This document shows positions 35,601 to 44,172 of a stretch of 64,000 nucleotides of DNA, piece by piece. The stretch lies in the NCBI GenBank assembly GCA_036971615.1, contig JAYKKR010000003.1, forward strand, positions 806,001 to 870,000. Reading direction: 5' to 3'. The notes under the pieces were generated by a model that saw only the letters and a program-made list of their open reading frames with translations, made no database searches and was not told where the DNA came from. Numbering within the stretch: the stretch's first letter is position 1; each line of letters opens with the position of its first letter. The position numbers and the translations under genes are program-made. Source of the stretch: Amyloporia xantha. Lineage: Eukaryota > Basidiomycota > Agaricomycetes > Polyporales > Adustoporiaceae.

Positions 35601-38600
35601 GAGTACATTCTCGGCCTTCCCGAAACATTCGACGCACGCGGATTAGTCGATTATGCACGCGCGCATGGACTCTGGCCCCCAGACGAGGAAGTACTAGAAC
35701 AGCAACAGAAGTACGAAGAAGAAAATCATATCCAATTACTGACATCTACGGAGCTGTTACAAAAACAGGAGAGGAAGCAGGCCGAACGATCGAGTTCGCC
35801 CGCTATGCAAGCCCCGCAGTACCACCTGGCGCCCGCTCGTATCCGTACCGACCCACGATACATGGGCCCACCTCCGCACCTCATGCGGAGCGCTGCCGGC
35901 TTCGCGCCCGACGATCTCCTTCGCCTCGCACGCCAAGAGTACGAGAGTCAGCGTACGTATCGCCAGTTCAGTGCTACAGTACTCAGCTCGTATACGGTTA
36001 TCGAGTGCATGCCCGAGCAGACGGAGCATGGCACTCGAATCCCCATGGTTCTTCTCCAGGGCAGCCGTGTCTTCACGCCGGCTGGAGAATCCATCGCAGA
36101 AACTCGCCCCGGAGATATGGTGGCGTACCTGTATCTTCGGAACGAGCCCGAGGTCGTGGCGCCGGTTGTAATGACCCTGTGCCCGCCGCCTGCAGCCGAC
36201 GCCGTACCCATAGGAGTCGAAATCGAGACGGAGCACTTAGGAAGGGAGGAGGACAGAGGAGCGGGAGAGGGTATCGGCGTAGTAGAAGTCGTTCAGCGAC
36301 CTCAGCTGGCGCTTCCTCGCCAAACTGGCACCGAGCGTGGGAGGACGACCGACCGCGTGCCAGCCAGCAACCGCGGTCAGTCTCTTTCCTACTCACCCAT
36401 GCGCGACGCTGACGACGCCCTCCACGCCGCCGCCTTCGACGCCGCCCTCCTGCTACCAGACGACGCTGTCACGGCCATCGCCACGTTCACTTCCGCTGCC
36501 TCGACACCGGCCGCTGCCACAGCTCTCGACCCCGCTGTCCTGCTCATCGACAGTGCTATGGCTACTGGTACGGGGCCGTCGCTCGACGACTCGGCAGCCC
36601 TCGCTCTCATGGACCTCAGCTCGAACGTTAGCCCTCAGCACACGGGCGCTGCCCAGCATGCACCTTCGTCGCCTGATCTCGAATACCCTCCGTCCCCTAC
36701 TAGCACCGCTGCCACTCGCGATTCTACGCCGGACACGATGGACGAAACCAGCGATGGAGAAACGCCGCCCCCACAGGGTAAGGCCGGGCGCCCTAGCCTA
36801 GAACCAGGCGAACTCGCAGACGAACTAGATTCGGACGCTGTCATGAACGAGCCGACGGTCGTTACACCCGCAACGCGCACCTCGCTCGACCAGAAACTTC
36901 AGCGCATGGCCGAGGAGCTCAGCCAACCAGCCCCTGCCTCGACCATGGAAGACGAGCTGCAGCGACTCACCTTCGAGCTGGACGGGGAATCAGCACCTTA
37001 CGACTATTATGCCGCGCGTTGCGTCCGACGTGCCATGCTGCATGCTGCTCATGCCGTCCAGAGTCGCGCCCGACGAGACGGAATTCGCTAAGTCCGCCGC
37101 AGCGAATTGGGGCTCGAGGGAGGAGTAGTCCAGCGTGCTCGTGCGCGGGGGGACTTCCTCAATCTGATCTCCCCCTACCGAGGTAATCCGTTTCTATGGC
37201 CTCGCGAACGCCTGTCGCTTGCCTACTGCCGTGAATTCTTTGGCCGCTTTCGTACCACTGACCCGGAGCAGGGATACGAGGACGATACAGACACAGTCCT
37301 TACCATTATCGACACCCTGCTCAATTTCGACGTCACCTGTTCATACACTCTCGATCTTCATGCGCGCCGTGAGCGTGGATTCTTTGGCGAGGCAGGAAGA
37401 CTTCCGCCTGCGCCTGGGTCCCGCCGCGTCTAACATCTGTGCTGATATCCCACCACGCACGGGTCGCGATAACATGTATGTCCGGTACTTACATCCTCCG
37501 CTGCAACGACACACTTATTCTCGACTATCCCAGCCACTTACAAATACTAAATCTACATTAGAGACCGGCCTGTCTAACGTGCATCGCGCCGTAGCCACGT
37601 GCTTAATATGGTATGCTTTGCCGTCATACAGTGCCGTACGTATGTCCGCAACGTCTTGCGAATTCATAGTATCCAAGTCCTATCTAACCGTCCACTTCGT
37701 GTACTACCACCCTGCCTTATACGGTACGCCTACTGACGTCCCCGCTGTAACGCGATTTGACCGCCTGCCTTCCTCTATGTGTTTGCCATCCTCTATTACC
37801 GAAAACAGCAAAGTCAGATTCTTCACAATTTCTACTTACTACCTGTACCATACATCCTCCGCGCTTTCAGCTCTCGCTGCGTATGGTACTAAAGTCCCCG
37901 CTACGCCGCTACGCCGCTACCCTTCAACTTGTACGATATCCCTAGGATGAGTTCCCGAGTAGCATGTGGCTTCGAGGAATCAAGAAAATACATAGACGAA
38001 AATCCCAAATGTGCGTTACTAAGTCCCTGGCCTGTTACTAGGTCACCAAACTCCAGTTCGGAATTTTGGAGCGATAAGTGCCCAAAGAAGGACTTAACCA
38101 TAGACAAGTCACATGAGCCCGTGCATGTGCAGTCCTCACACTTCGTGCTTCCTCACGAGTTTGATTGGGATTCTGAGGACGAAGAAGAAGGTTTGGCTGA
38201 AGAAGACAAGCATGGACCCTGCTCTTACTTCATCTATGTGGATGAAGATGATCCTGGAGAAGGACCTCATATCCCACTTGCCTATTCTTTCGAGATGGAA
38301 GAAGATGATGATGAAGTCTTCGTATGCATGGGCACAGAGGTCTATGGAGCATACAAGAGAGTCGATCGACGTGTCAAACCAGTGCCAGGAGTATTCCCAG
38401 AGGATGCTAGAGTGGAGAGGCGATTCCCCGAGGATCCATTGCTAACATTGCCAACTCTCACTCCACATCCACCTGACTTTGTGCCTGGTAAACGACTAAC
38501 CGAGGAGTGTCTAGAAGAGATGAACATAAATTTGGATGGATTTCTGTGGACCGAGGAGGAGAAGCTATTCAGGCACATCCTTCTGCTCAATGAGAACACA

Positions 38601-41600
38601 CTAGCCTTTGAAGAAAGCCACCGGGGGACATTTCGGGGAAGACTACTTCACTCCATACATAATTCCGGTAGTCCCGCATGAACCTTGGGAGTTTGTTAAC
38701 ATTCCCATTCCTCCAGGAATCAAGGAAAAGGTGATTGCACTATTGAAGGAAAAGATTGCGGCAGGAGTCTATGAACCAAGCCAATCGTCATACCGCTCGC
38801 GATGGTTTTGCGTGATGAAGAAGAATGGAAAGTTGCGGATTGTACATGACCTCCAGCCGTTAAATCGGGTAACCATTCGAGATGCAGGTCTCCCACCTCA
38901 GCTCGATGACTTTGTGGAACCATTTGCAGGACGGAAGTGCTATTCAGTCTTTGACTTATTCTGGGGATTTGATGCTCGCAAAGTCCATCCGATGAGCAGG
39001 GACATGACATCATTCCAGAGTCCACTTGGTCTACTACGCATCACATCATTGCCCATGGGTTTTACCAATTCTCCAGCAGAATTCCAAAAGTGTATGGTTT
39101 TCATCCTTCAGGACGAAATACCCGAATACGCAAACATCTTTATTGATGACCTACCCATCAAAGGACCAAGTACAGAATATCCAGAAGCAGATGGAAGACC
39201 AGAGGTGTTGAAGGAGAATCCAGGCATCAGGCGATTCATTTGGGAACATGCTCGGGATGTTCATAGAATCATGCACCGAGTTGGCCATGCAGGTGGAACC
39301 TTTGCCCCAAACAAAGCACAGCTGGGGAGGCAGGAAGTCATCATTGTAGGACAGAAGTGCACACCAGAAGGACGTCTGCCAGAGCCAAACAAGATAGAGA
39401 AGATTCTTAATTGGCCAGTGTTGAAGACAGTCCATGATGTTCGAGCATTCATGGGACTGTGCGGAACTGTTCGCATTTGGATTCACAATTACTCCAAGCT
39501 TGGGAGACCACTTTCCGAACTACTTCATCGAGAAACCGAGTTTGTATGGGACGAGCGAAGGCAGCAAGCATTTGATGCACTAAAGCAAGCAATAACCTCT
39601 GCTCCTGCTCTTCGCCCCATTGACTATCAATCACCGAATCCAGTAGTTCTATCAGTCGACTCCAGCAAGATTGCAGTTGGTTTTATTCTATCCCAGTATG
39701 ATGACCAGAAGAAGAAGAGGCCAGCTCGCTATGGATCAATACTGATGGATGAAAGAGAAGCAAGGTATTCCCAGCCAAAGTTGGAGTTGTATGGACTCTA
39801 TCGAGCCCTTCGTGCCTATCGACTCTACCTCATCGGGGTCCAGAATCTACAGGTCGAAGTGGATGCCAAGTATATCAAAGGCATGCTCAATGAGCCAGAC
39901 CTTCAGCCTAATGCAGCAATTAATCGATGGATTCAGGGTGTACTCATGTTCCACTTTACCCTGATTCATGTTCCTGCAGAGAAGCACAGAGGACCAGATG
40001 CACTTTCAAGAAGAGAACGGGCAGAGGAAGAAGAACTAGAAGAGGAAGATGATAGTTGGTTGGATGATATTGCCCTTTACACTGAGATCAAGGACCGGCA
40101 TCGGAACCTGCCATATCAGGATGTCTCAAGCTATTTTGCAGGCCTTGCCAGCATTAACGCTGAGGTGATGATATCTACCGATTCGAAGCAAGATCAGGCC
40201 CTTCGAGACTACATGCATTTCCTGCAGACTCTGGAGACTCCAGAATTTGACTCTATCCAGGCACGTCGCAGGTTCATTCGCAAGGCCAGTCGATATCTGG
40301 TGAGAGGAGGAAAGATGTACAGGCGGAATGGCAATCTACCTCCCAAGAGAGTTATATTGGAAGCGAGAAGAAGATTGGAGATCCTAGTGGGAGCCCATGA
40401 AGGACTTGGGCATCGAGGAGAGCAGGCGGTAATGCAGACTATCAAGGAGCGATTCTACTGGCCAAACCTGTGGAATGATGTTCGACATCATGTGCGATCG
40501 TGCCATGAATGCCAAGTACGAAGCACACGCAAGGTCGAGGTCCCCATTATCATTTCTGCACCTTCGACAATCTTCACCAAGGTCTATCTTGACATTATGG
40601 AGATGCCAAAAGCCAAAGGTTTTAAGTACATCATAGCAGCTAGAGATGACCTTTCACGAGCCAGTGAAGGAAAATCCCTTCGAAAGAAGATAGCCAAGAG
40701 TGTGGCAGATTTCTTCTTTGAACAGATTCTCTGCAGATATGGGGCGGTAGGAGAAGTTGTGACAGACAATGGAGGAGAATTCAAGGAGGCATTCCAAGAG
40801 CTCATGCGCAGGCACCATATCCCACAGATCATGATCTCGAGCTACAATTCCAAAGCCAATGGTGTAGTTGAGCGAGGACATTTCATTATACGTGAATCCA
40901 TCATGAAGACCTGCGAGGGCAAATGGGACCAATGGCCAAATTATGTTCATCATGCTTTCTTCACAGATCGCATCACAGTTAGCCAGGTCACAGGATATTC
41001 AGCCTACTATCTCCTTTACGGTGTTCATCCAGTCCTTCCATTCGATCTCCTCGAGGCATCATTTATGGTGGAGAACTTCCAGGCAGGAATGTCCACAAGC
41101 GATTTGCTCGCATTACGCATTCGTCAGTTGCTAAAGAAGCCTGCAGACATAGCCCGTGCAGCATCTGCATTAAAGAAGTCTCGCTTACACTCAAAGGAAG
41201 TCTTTGAAAGGAGATACGAGAAGAGGATGCATCGCCACATCTATGACCCAGGAGACCTTGTGCTGGTACGAAACAGCAGTGTGGAGAAGAGTGCAGATAG
41301 GAAGCACAGACCCCGCTATCTTGGGCCTTTCCAGGTGATTCGTCGTACCAAAGGTGGATCATACGCTCTTGCTGAGCTAGATGGTGCTGTATGGCGACAG
41401 GGAGTTGCTGCCTTCCGACTGCTACCCTATGTCTCTCGAGATGAAGTGGCAAACCTCAGACTGGATGAAGAAAGTGATGATGAAGTAGAGCATGAGGACA
41501 AAGATGACGAAGGCATGGAATCCGATGAGCCTGTGGAGAAGTATTCAGAAAGCTCAATCAAGTCATCTGACTCTGACTCGGATTCTCCATCTGGATCCAG

Positions 41601-43438
41601 TTCAGATGAAGATTAGGAGGAGAGGACAAGGCATCTTCATCCCAAAACCCCTCTTCCCCAGAGGTGGCAACTGGGGACAGTTGCTATTTCTTGTGTCGTC
41701 CAGATGTCACACGCCAAAAGTGTTTGGCTCGTGGACATGGATAAAATGCATCATTATTCCCTCAATCACTCCAGCTATCTCTGCAGCAGATCAGCCCAGG
41801 CCTACCAATGGATCATTCAGAATTTTCCTCACTTATCCCATATTTTTCCAAGCCTTGGTTTAGGCTACACAAGCCTACAGAATCAGAATGAGCACAGAGA
41901 TAATGCTCAGGTGATGGCGGGATAATAGCCTATTTAGGAAGGTCATCATGTGACCTTAATTGCAGAGAGGAAGTACCCAGATCTCATACCCGGCCATCAA
42001 ACAGGCTGATCTAGCCAAAGTCTGGAGGCGCATGACTAAGGAGAAGGGCCTAGGCTATAGTGAGAGAATTCTGCTATTGGATACTCCACAGACCCTTACC
42101 AAGCGAGGCATTTATGCCAATGGATGGCCAGATGACTGTTTGGATGACGGAGCAGGGAGAGAGACAGAAAGGAAATGAGATGCTTAGTAATGCTTAGTCA
42201 GCGGGCTCTCAGATGAGTATATAAGACCTGCTGCATGTACAATACTTCACTACCTTTTCCCTCACTGAAGTATAGACTTCTTCTTACTTCACAGGCAGTC
42301 CGCTGAGCAATCAGTGTATCTCTTGTCATTGCGTCCGCCAGCTGTTCATCATTGTCATTATCGTCGTCATCGTCATATTAGTATCCTCGCCGTCATCAGT
42401 ATCAGTGCCGAGGGCATAAACGTTGCCCAAAGCCTGAAGACTAACCTTCACTAGGGATCGAATCTATCTTTCCCTATAGGCAGTCACTTAGGGTCTCATC
42501 AGTGCTTCTATAGCCTGTTGTCATCCTCAGAAGTATTATAGGCCTTGTTCATCGCGGAACTCACCTTCATCATCGTCAGTCACGTCACGTCCAGCCCAGT
42601 CATAGGCCTTGTTCATCGCGGAACTCGCCTTCGTTATCATCAGTTACGTCACGAGTCCAGTTTGGGTATTGTTCACACAGAACTTTAGCCCAAGTCAGCC
42701 AGCCCACGTCAAGCAGTCAAGCCCAGCTTTGACTATTGTTCACACGGAACTCTAGTCCAAGTCACATATCCACAAGTCACAGTCCGCAACCCAGTATAGT
42801 CCAGTCCAGTTATATCACACATCCAGCCAGTCGAGTGGATCGATCCCACAGATTGCTATTCATACAAAGTCGTATCCCTAATTGATCATACCCACCTCCT
42901 CACACGAACAACCGTGATAGCCTGATACTGTTGACGTATCCGGTGAACCGCGGCAGAAACATTTTCTGACTTGACAGCGGAACTCACGAGTCACCCTGAA
43001 TAGGACCAAATTCGACGCGACGCCAAAACGAACTATATGAACGATTTTGCTTCGCGGGCCGTCTTCCTGCTTCCAGTTGACAGTGCGGACACTCCGTGGA
43101 GAGCCAGTGAGGGGAATTTTGAGAACTTACGGCTAGTTCAGCGGTTGTCCCCTGAAGTTTCACGAGCTGTGCATCCATGCTGGATCCAATCGACACCGTC
43201 CGACCTTCCTAATGAGGCGCTGGATGCAACGGTTGACCAGATAACGCGTGAGATGCTTGTCCTCACCAAGCGGTCTATTGAAGAACTTGTCGCTCTCCAG
43301 ACAGTCACAATACGGCGCAACTATCATGAATGTGATGATATCATTGCCAGGATTATGAAGGAAGTACAGATGATGAAGCGGCTGAATGAACTAGGGGAGG
43401 AGGCTACGAAGGACTTCCGTCGGAATGAGCCAATTTAG
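29612..43438 (+). CDS. Host gene, 199 residues, with a Gypsy element in intron 2
   Basis: Exons are 29612-29664, 29722-29833 and 43004-43438; the stop is TAG. Exon 1 starts MSTRPAQTCELKTAVTV, exon 2 ends EFQAKVLWDPR, and exon 3 starts DQIRRDAKTNYMNDF and ends KDFRRNEPI. Both introns join in phase. Intron 2 begins GTATGT at 29834 and ends AATAG at 43003; it contains the entire LTR element at 29872-42976. Subtracting the element and one copy of its 4-bp duplication leaves 61 nt, the normal intron size here. The C-terminal half is rich in helix-forming residues (about residues 120-195, possible coiled coil). I do not recognise the family. Whether correct mRNA is still made across 13 kb is unknown, because the LTRs lie in the sense direction and may end transcription. 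Confidence 0.75.
29872..31143 (+). repeat. Gypsy-1 left LTR
   Basis: It starts TGTCACACGCC and ends GACTTGACA. A TATATAAG box lies at 30385-30392. Two imperfect tandem copies of a roughly 70-nt unit containing GTTCATCGCGGAACTC occur near 30715-30830. A primer-binding site candidate (TGGAGCCCACCGCGGGG, from 31148) follows the LTR by four bases and would pair with the CCA end of a tRNA I cannot name. Confidence 0.92.
31266..37091 (+). CDS. Gypsy-1 Gag-protease polyprotein with a long extra C-terminal region
   Basis: A single frame of 1941 residues. The Gag core lies at about 1-200. An acidic then lysine-rich low-complexity stretch follows (about 203-270). A zinc knuckle CYGCGKPGHGLSSC sits near residue 358, a second acidic stretch near 440, and a retropepsin site IIDTGSQ near 708 with LLLGRPW about 75 residues later. 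Beyond about residue 960 the sequence becomes GC-rich and unlike Gag or Pol. It contains imperfect repeats around GRAS and ADV(L/F) motifs (about 34990-35270), a segment GTRIPMVLLQGSRVF, and an Ala/Pro/Ser/Thr-rich acidic tail. Pol is not in this frame. The function of the added half is unknown. Confidence 0.85.
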   Translation: MATTGVAALPIPGTKSAPKKFTGKYAEVRRFIQHYERLCAKLSITDDREKISNVTQYCARKVRQFIEGLSSYNATVPNWDTFKGDVLKYFDADKDDKRYKVKNLEAYVKESRKKSTIKSLGVWREYIRNFLTISGWLKKNGRISADEEALYFWKGIPRSFRQILEPRLLAAQPTYDLSKPFDMTEIYAKAEALLQRNRFDADRLPSDDEEDSDDESDSDDSDLDGNSSDSESDSDAGRRKKKQDKDKKKKKTKKRKTSRGLSEDTDDEDIKKAQNARKKAAKEQKKKADDLEDLVRQLNRMSLEDPEYGVTYLRACLMNPLVAAVARKPIVDTAPPMPRGMPPNIPRTNVPPMARGEMKCYGCGKPGHGLSSCQEILNLLAQGTITRDASGRLVMKNGERIFRGVDEPFTTAIQRQIPPHAHLITVPPNAYCARVTEVVTESESESDSDYDSDDEEESDDEVYVMPVERSEKTTRTARRDFVKGPVVPPVPIQEKIGREKGRADMQKDKPPHLNQTPIPTVQPDRRSARIQGQPGPPIPDPIPDREVRPPSERKPENNTTHKGWNPGQPIDVGKRTFNPMDDDAIMDDEFGDTDAPKPKKKSVPSAKETKGKSREVKFEPVKRVPKQSEVQSQVDQLQILGKVLNTPVTLAVGEVFGISKEMTHHLQDVLKPKPPTVNLVASSFITKTRALLIKLRVEIDGNPITAIIDTGSQLNIANKRTWKTMINRPMDIARSINMNDANGGAGLLRGLVENVPLTCGGVLTYANLYIGDRVPFDLLLGRPWQRGNYISIDERGDGTYLLFKDKELEVRHEILVTPDGTDPNWSYEPAVWQTKATTQKLPISLLAEKFSQVLYCGDFREDYVYNSLYEEFWARIATRQQAEGEADTEMSQESEPDSENEGMVIDECNRCSTRQHSLANCTQNITERPNEQLPSLRNWAPSESQLQKLEERMAAQGLLELTRNRAESLYPTRSKERARAQSEPIKQMLLRSAPYGLARASMLIPNMHEDTGRTSVTTRYGEAVRQRPDTSEDQDVDLTTASLSRNSPGRKGPRPVVLDPPASVSYDANTTERLAYPAIDQASGDYLPDFVKLPVAPNPRSIPTAQRRLVSILSSTALNASAAGDRCCQRTDEAGNLQDKGTSGRETAGKVMQVDRDGRNHLPESQPRRACSPLHPRHPSAPSDRPNRASRTNKLVTPLIDPGAREQEQELSNAPAIQAEDSRYQRKGIEVTQTERASDCAAPRKADAFLKKGRASRKRACASPKPADVFSKDGHASLERAGGLPERRDKRRKETPEWTIGGDREYQGAAVLPRTGRASISNGRASLRSADVLPKKAQGDEIQAQMEGDKIAEIEELRQEVVREERNRKRRMREGRESKVEPLRSVSQHARLASWQMPNPDRSSGQAQHSPNLAITPDPDLSTRIEDLWGILDYEIKLTLLYLAGEYILGLPETFDARGLVDYARAHGLWPPDEEVLEQQQKYEEENHIQLLTSTELLQKQERKQAERSSSPAMQAPQYHLAPARIRTDPRYMGPPPHLMRSAAGFAPDDLLRLARQEYESQRTYRQFSATVLSSYTVIECMPEQTEHGTRIPMVLLQGSRVFTPAGESIAETRPGDMVAYLYLRNEPEVVAPVVMTLCPPPAADAVPIGVEIETEHLGREEDRGAGEGIGVVEVVQRPQLALPRQTGTERGRTTDRVPASNRGQSLSYSPMRDADDALHAAAFDAALLLPDDAVTAIATFTSAASTPAAATALDPAVLLIDSAMATGTGPSLDDSAALALMDLSSNVSPQHTGAAQHAPSSPDLEYPPSPTSTAATRDSTPDTMDETSDGETPPPQGKAGRPSLEPGELADELDSDAVMNEPTVVTPATRTSLDQKLQRMAEELSQPAPASTMEDELQRLTFELDGESAPYDYYAARCVRRAMLHAAHAVQSRARRDGIR
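34990..35275 (+). repeat. Imperfect tandem repeats inside the Gypsy-1 first frame
   Basis: Units carry GCTGACG(C/T)GTT and GGCC(G/A)CGCGTC motifs, giving repeated protein pieces such as KADAFLKKGRAS, PADVFSKDGHAS and SADVLPKKA. Spacing is irregular (roughly 60-180 nt). They mark the GC-rich, non-retroviral half of the polyprotein. Confidence 0.6.
37092..37928 (+). other. Gypsy-1 spacer with a possible small ORF
   Basis: A 108-codon frame at 37107-37433 (MGLEGGVVQ..., with NPFLWPRERLSLAY and DTVLTIIDTLLNF) starts 16 bases after the long frame ends and looks protein-like. The rest of the stretch has no supportable gene. Such a spacer between gag-pro and RT is not usual in Gypsy elements. Confidence 0.4.
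37929..38681 (+). CDS. Gypsy-1 pol N-terminal linker (acidic)
   Basis: An open frame of about 250 codons rich in Asp/Glu (DWDSEDEEEG and MEEDDDEVF). Its end reads LAFEESHRGTFRG, which is the normal entry into RT (FxxSxRGTF...). It then changes frame at about 38633-38640 into the RT frame. Upstream ATGs lie close to 37929 and 37948. It probably belongs to Pol and is separated from it by one base. Confidence 0.65.
   Translation: MYDIPRMSSRVACGFEESRKYIDENPKCALLSPWPVTRSPNSSSEFWSDKCPKKDLTIDKSHEPVHVQSSHFVLPHEFDWDSEDEEEGLAEEDKHGPCSYFIYVDEDDPGEGPHIPLAYSFEMEEDDDEVFVCMGTEVYGAYKRVDRRVKPVPGVFPEDARVERRFPEDPLLTLPTLTPHPPDFVPGKRLTEECLEEMNINLDGFLWTEEEKLFRHILLLNENTLAFEESHRGTFRGRLLHSIHNSGSPA
38608..41616 (+). 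CDS. Gypsy-1 reverse transcriptase - RNase H - integrase
   Basis: A frame of about 1000 residues. RT has SRWFCVMKKNGKLRIVHDL, LPMGFTNSPAEFQ and the catalytic FIDDL. RNase H starts at VVLSVDSSKIAVGF. The integrase zinc site reads HEGLGH ... CHECQ (about 40395-40515), and the core has LDIMEMP, VVTDNGGEF and ANGVVERGHF, giving the D-D-E triad. A C-terminal barrel-like segment (DPGDLVLVRNS) and an acidic tail follow. There is no chromodomain. The first ATG at 38608 lies inside the overlap with the preceding frame, so entry is likely by frameshift or the copy is mutated. The rest is uninterrupted. Confidence 0.9.
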   Translation: MKKATGGHFGEDYFTPYIIPVVPHEPWEFVNIPIPPGIKEKVIALLKEKIAAGVYEPSQSSYRSRWFCVMKKNGKLRIVHDLQPLNRVTIRDAGLPPQLDDFVEPFAGRKCYSVFDLFWGFDARKVHPMSRDMTSFQSPLGLLRITSLPMGFTNSPAEFQKCMVFILQDEIPEYANIFIDDLPIKGPSTEYPEADGRPEVLKENPGIRRFIWEHARDVHRIMHRVGHAGGTFAPNKAQLGRQEVIIVGQKCTPEGRLPEPNKIEKILNWPVLKTVHDVRAFMGLCGTVRIWIHNYSKLGRPLSELLHRETEFVWDERRQQAFDALKQAITSAPALRPIDYQSPNPVVLSVDSSKIAVGFILSQYDDQKKKRPARYGSILMDEREARYSQPKLELYGLYRALRAYRLYLIGVQNLQVEVDAKYIKGMLNEPDLQPNAAINRWIQGVLMFHFTLIHVPAEKHRGPDALSRRERAEEEELEEEDDSWLDDIALYTEIKDRHRNLPYQDVSSYFAGLASINAEVMISTDSKQDQALRDYMHFLQTLETPEFDSIQARRRFIRKASRYLVRGGKMYRRNGNLPPKRVILEARRRLEILVGAHEGLGHRGEQAVMQTIKERFYWPNLWNDVRHHVRSCHECQVRSTRKVEVPIIISAPSTIFTKVYLDIMEMPKAKGFKYIIAARDDLSRASEGKSLRKKIAKSVADFFFEQILCRYGAVGEVVTDNGGEFKEAFQELMRRHHIPQIMISSYNSKANGVVERGHFIIRESIMKTCEGKWDQWPNYVHHAFFTDRITVSQVTGYSAYYLLYGVHPVLPFDLLEASFMVENFQAGMSTSDLLALRIRQLLKKPADIARAASALKKSRLHSKEVFERRYEKRMHRHIYDPGDLVLVRNSSVEKSADRKHRPRYLGPFQVIRRTKGGSYALAELDGAVWRQGVAAFRLLPYVSRDEVANLRLDEESDDEVEHEDKDDEGMESDEPVEKYSESSIKSSDSDSDSPSGSSSDED
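41705..42976 (+). repeat. Gypsy-1 right LTR
   Basis: It has the same length and sequence as the left LTR apart from the two differences noted for the element. The TATATAAG box is at 42218-42225. It is followed directly by GCGG, the target duplication, and then by the rest of the host intron. Confidence 0.92.
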
Positions 43439-44172
43439 ATACTAGCTCTTGCTTTGATTGACCATTGTCAGTAATAGATTGCCACTAGTCGGTTAGTATT
43501 GAATGTAGGAACTGGACGGCAGACACTATAAAGAGAGAGAACACGCCGTAAAAAGGATGGTATTGTAGTCAAGTAGATATGAGTGTTGTCGTTGGGTAGT
43601 AATGTCGTTACGAGTAGGTCGAGTGTTCAAATTTGCATGTAAGCAGTACGAAAAAAAAACCAGTGGTGGTGGTCGTCGAGAAAGCAGGCAGTGGTCGTCG
43701 TCCTACGGCTGTAGTCAGCTGGTAGGATTTTTTTTTCGTCTACCGGCATGAAGTTGCAAGTGCTGAAATGGTCCCGTGTGTGCCGTTGTTGACAGTAGTA
43801 ACACCAGACTCTAAAAGCTAGAACAAGTCACCTTGGGAGATACAGCCACAGGTAGCACGTAGGGCGAGAAGTAAGAATGTAGTTATGAGTGACGGCGTCG
43901 AGTGCTATGGGTACTTGCGAGAATAAGTGCCACATCTCATAGCATATCACAGGTATCCCAATGGCGTGTTATAGGATCTCGGAGCATGACAGGGCCGAAG
44001 TTATATCATACCTATAGGAGGCAACGCTTCCACATATACTATAGTCGAAAGTTCCACTGTCCCGACTTATATCATTCTTATAAATGTTCGTGAATGTTGG
44101 TGTTAGTGGCATAAGTACCTGTACGTCGGCGACAATATTTTTGCATCTTATGGAACTTACAACGTCGTATAT
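43439..44172. other. Intergenic, with a small poly-A/poly-T inverted repeat
   Basis: No gene was found. An inverted repeat ACGAAAAAAAAACC (about 43649) and GGATTTTTTTTTCGT (about 43726) encloses about 65 nt and could be a tiny MITE or a hairpin. No target duplication is clear. Confidence 0.4.

Larger units (their letters stand above)
29872..42976 (+). mobile_element. Complete Ty3/Gypsy LTR retrotransposon, 13.1 kb (Gypsy-1)
   Basis: LTRs of 1272 bp each (29872-31143 and 41705-42976) begin TGTCAC and end TTGACA. The host sequence GCGG is duplicated on both sides. The order gag-protease, spacer, RT-RNase H-integrase is that of Ty3/Gypsy. The length is well above that of usual fungal Gypsy elements because of a very long first frame and an extra 1.5-kb stretch before RT. 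I found only two differences between the LTRs (30368 a versus 42201 g, and a/g in the GAACC-CGG motif near the 3' end), so the insertion is recent. Confidence 0.93.
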
